Positions 63,616-64,000 of a stretch of DNA of 64,000 bases are shown here, piece by piece. The first letter of the stretch is position 1; every line of letters starts with the position of its first letter. Made by a program: the position numbers and the translations under genes. This stretch comes from an uncultured Bacteroidales bacterium. Its GTDB lineage: Bacteria; Bacteroidota; Bacteroidia; Bacteroidales; FEN-979. The notes below the pieces were generated by a model that was given only the letters and a program-made list of their open reading frames with translations, was not told the DNA's origin and ran no database searches. The stretch is taken from contig CAIRDP010000043.1 of the NCBI GenBank assembly GCA_903877385.1, positions 54,118 to 118,117 on the forward strand, read 5' to 3'.

Positions 63616-63650
63616 AATTAGGCATTAGGCACTGGGCACTAGGCAAAAGG
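63616..63650. repeat. CACTGGG-family repeat in phage-like region
   Basis: TTAGGCATTAGGC then ACTGGGCACTAGGC, the same words as at 38088 and in icmF. Its presence inside the island shows that the repeat has spread into mobile DNA or that the island is long resident. Confidence 0.7.
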
Positions 63651-63651
63651 A

Positions 63652-64000
63652 TTAAGAGCCGTAGAAGGCGACTTCGACCATTTCAATAAATGCTACCCAG
63701 CGGATCATGGTTTCGGATTCACCGGTGACTGTGATTTTAAGAGCGCCAATGGAGGTGTCGGCTGTAACAGCAGCATCCCAGTCTGAAACGCTTTCGGCAA
63801 TTACGGTTTTTGTTACTAAACCAATTATTGCAGTGGAGGCAGCGGTAGCATCTTTCTTGATAAGGCCTTTAAACTCATAGGCGGCTCCCTTGGTATTATC
63901 ATCGGTGGCAGCGACAAGCATGACCCTGAAGGCATTCATCTTGTTATTCATCAGGATAATGTTATCTTCTTCGCCAACCACAAGCTCCAAAGGCCCATCA
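63652..64000 (-). CDS. Phage-type protein, N-terminus outside the window
   Basis: The frame is open to the window edge; 115 residues are visible (from GPLELVVGEEDN to the C-terminus EVAFYGS). They are beta-rich with Thr/Ala/Val repeats and ADTSIGALKITVTG, and a conserved-looking WVAFIEMVE. No family is recognised. The place just upstream of the lysis cassette suits a phage tail or head-decoration protein. An internal TTG at 63990 is not the true start. Confidence 0.5.
   Translation of the reverse strand, partial: DGPLELVVGEEDNIILMNNKMNAFRVMLVAATDDNTKGAAYEFKGLIKKDATAASTAIIGLVTKTVIAESVSDWDAAVTADTSIGALKITVTGESETMIRWVAFIEMVEVAFYGS

Overview
The window reads as the chromosome of a Bacteroidota organism, most likely a Bacteroidales-like anaerobe or facultative anaerobe. 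Five proteins end in type IX secretion (T9SS) sorting domains. Several promoters match the Bacteroidota -33 TTTG / -7 TAnnTTTG pattern, some with an exact 19-base spacer. Most genes lack a Shine-Dalgarno sequence, and DUF2339, DUF5916 and LytS-type sensor proteins fit the same phylum. Species cannot be named from the sequence.

Layout. 1-4.3 kb: the tail of a LuxR-type regulator and a large T9SS-secreted multidomain protein. 4.4-9.4 kb: a lipoprotein gluzincin peptidase, cysS, an SDR-type threonine dehydrogenase and an acetyltransferase. 9.4-18.5 kb: a minus-strand operon with acyl-CoA dehydrogenase, fused isobutyryl-CoA mutase (IcmF), butyrate kinase and an MBL-fold hydrolase, probably followed by a DUF2339 membrane protein and the acetyltransferase. 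18.5-26.5 kb: a small lipocalin-like protein, an ADP-forming acyl-CoA synthetase fused to a GNAT domain, a GT87-like membrane protein and two T9SS cargo proteins (M1 peptidase and beta-helix protein). 26.6-35.5 kb: two sensor kinases, a thioredoxin-like gene broken by an amber stop, an outer-membrane porin and a DUF5916 protein. 35.5-36.5 kb: gene debris. 36.5-45.1 kb: a minus-strand run of an EF-G paralogue with degenerate GTPase motifs, an MFS exporter, Kbl, AcpS, an acyl-CoA/ACP ligase, an acyl carrier protein and a second Kbl-like enzyme. 45-54 kb: a PfkB kinase, a tiny T9SS protein, MsrBA, a T9SS carbohydrate-binding-like protein and a MacAB-type ABC exporter with two permeases.

At 54.1 kb a tRNA-Asn with a textbook promoter marks an abrupt change. 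The rest of the window is accessory DNA, visibly AT-richer over the defence genes: a Schlafen/AlbA_2 protein, a type IIG restriction-modification enzyme, two nuclease-like proteins, then a phage lysis cassette (membrane protein, GH24 endolysin, holin-like protein) and a phage-type protein running off the right edge. I read this as a prophage or island integrated at tRNA-Asn with defence genes at its end; the other boundary is outside the window.

Two families of short palindromic low-complexity repeats recur through the core region, one built on CACTGGGTA-like words and one on GCGAAAAGCGAAAT. They sit mainly between genes of operons, but one has been absorbed into the icmF reading frame as an interdomain linker. 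The best candidates for something undescribed are the AcpS/ACP/ligase/paired alpha-oxoamine-synthase locus, the GTPase-degenerate EF-G beside it, the repeat families, and the nuclease cluster on the tRNA-Asn island.
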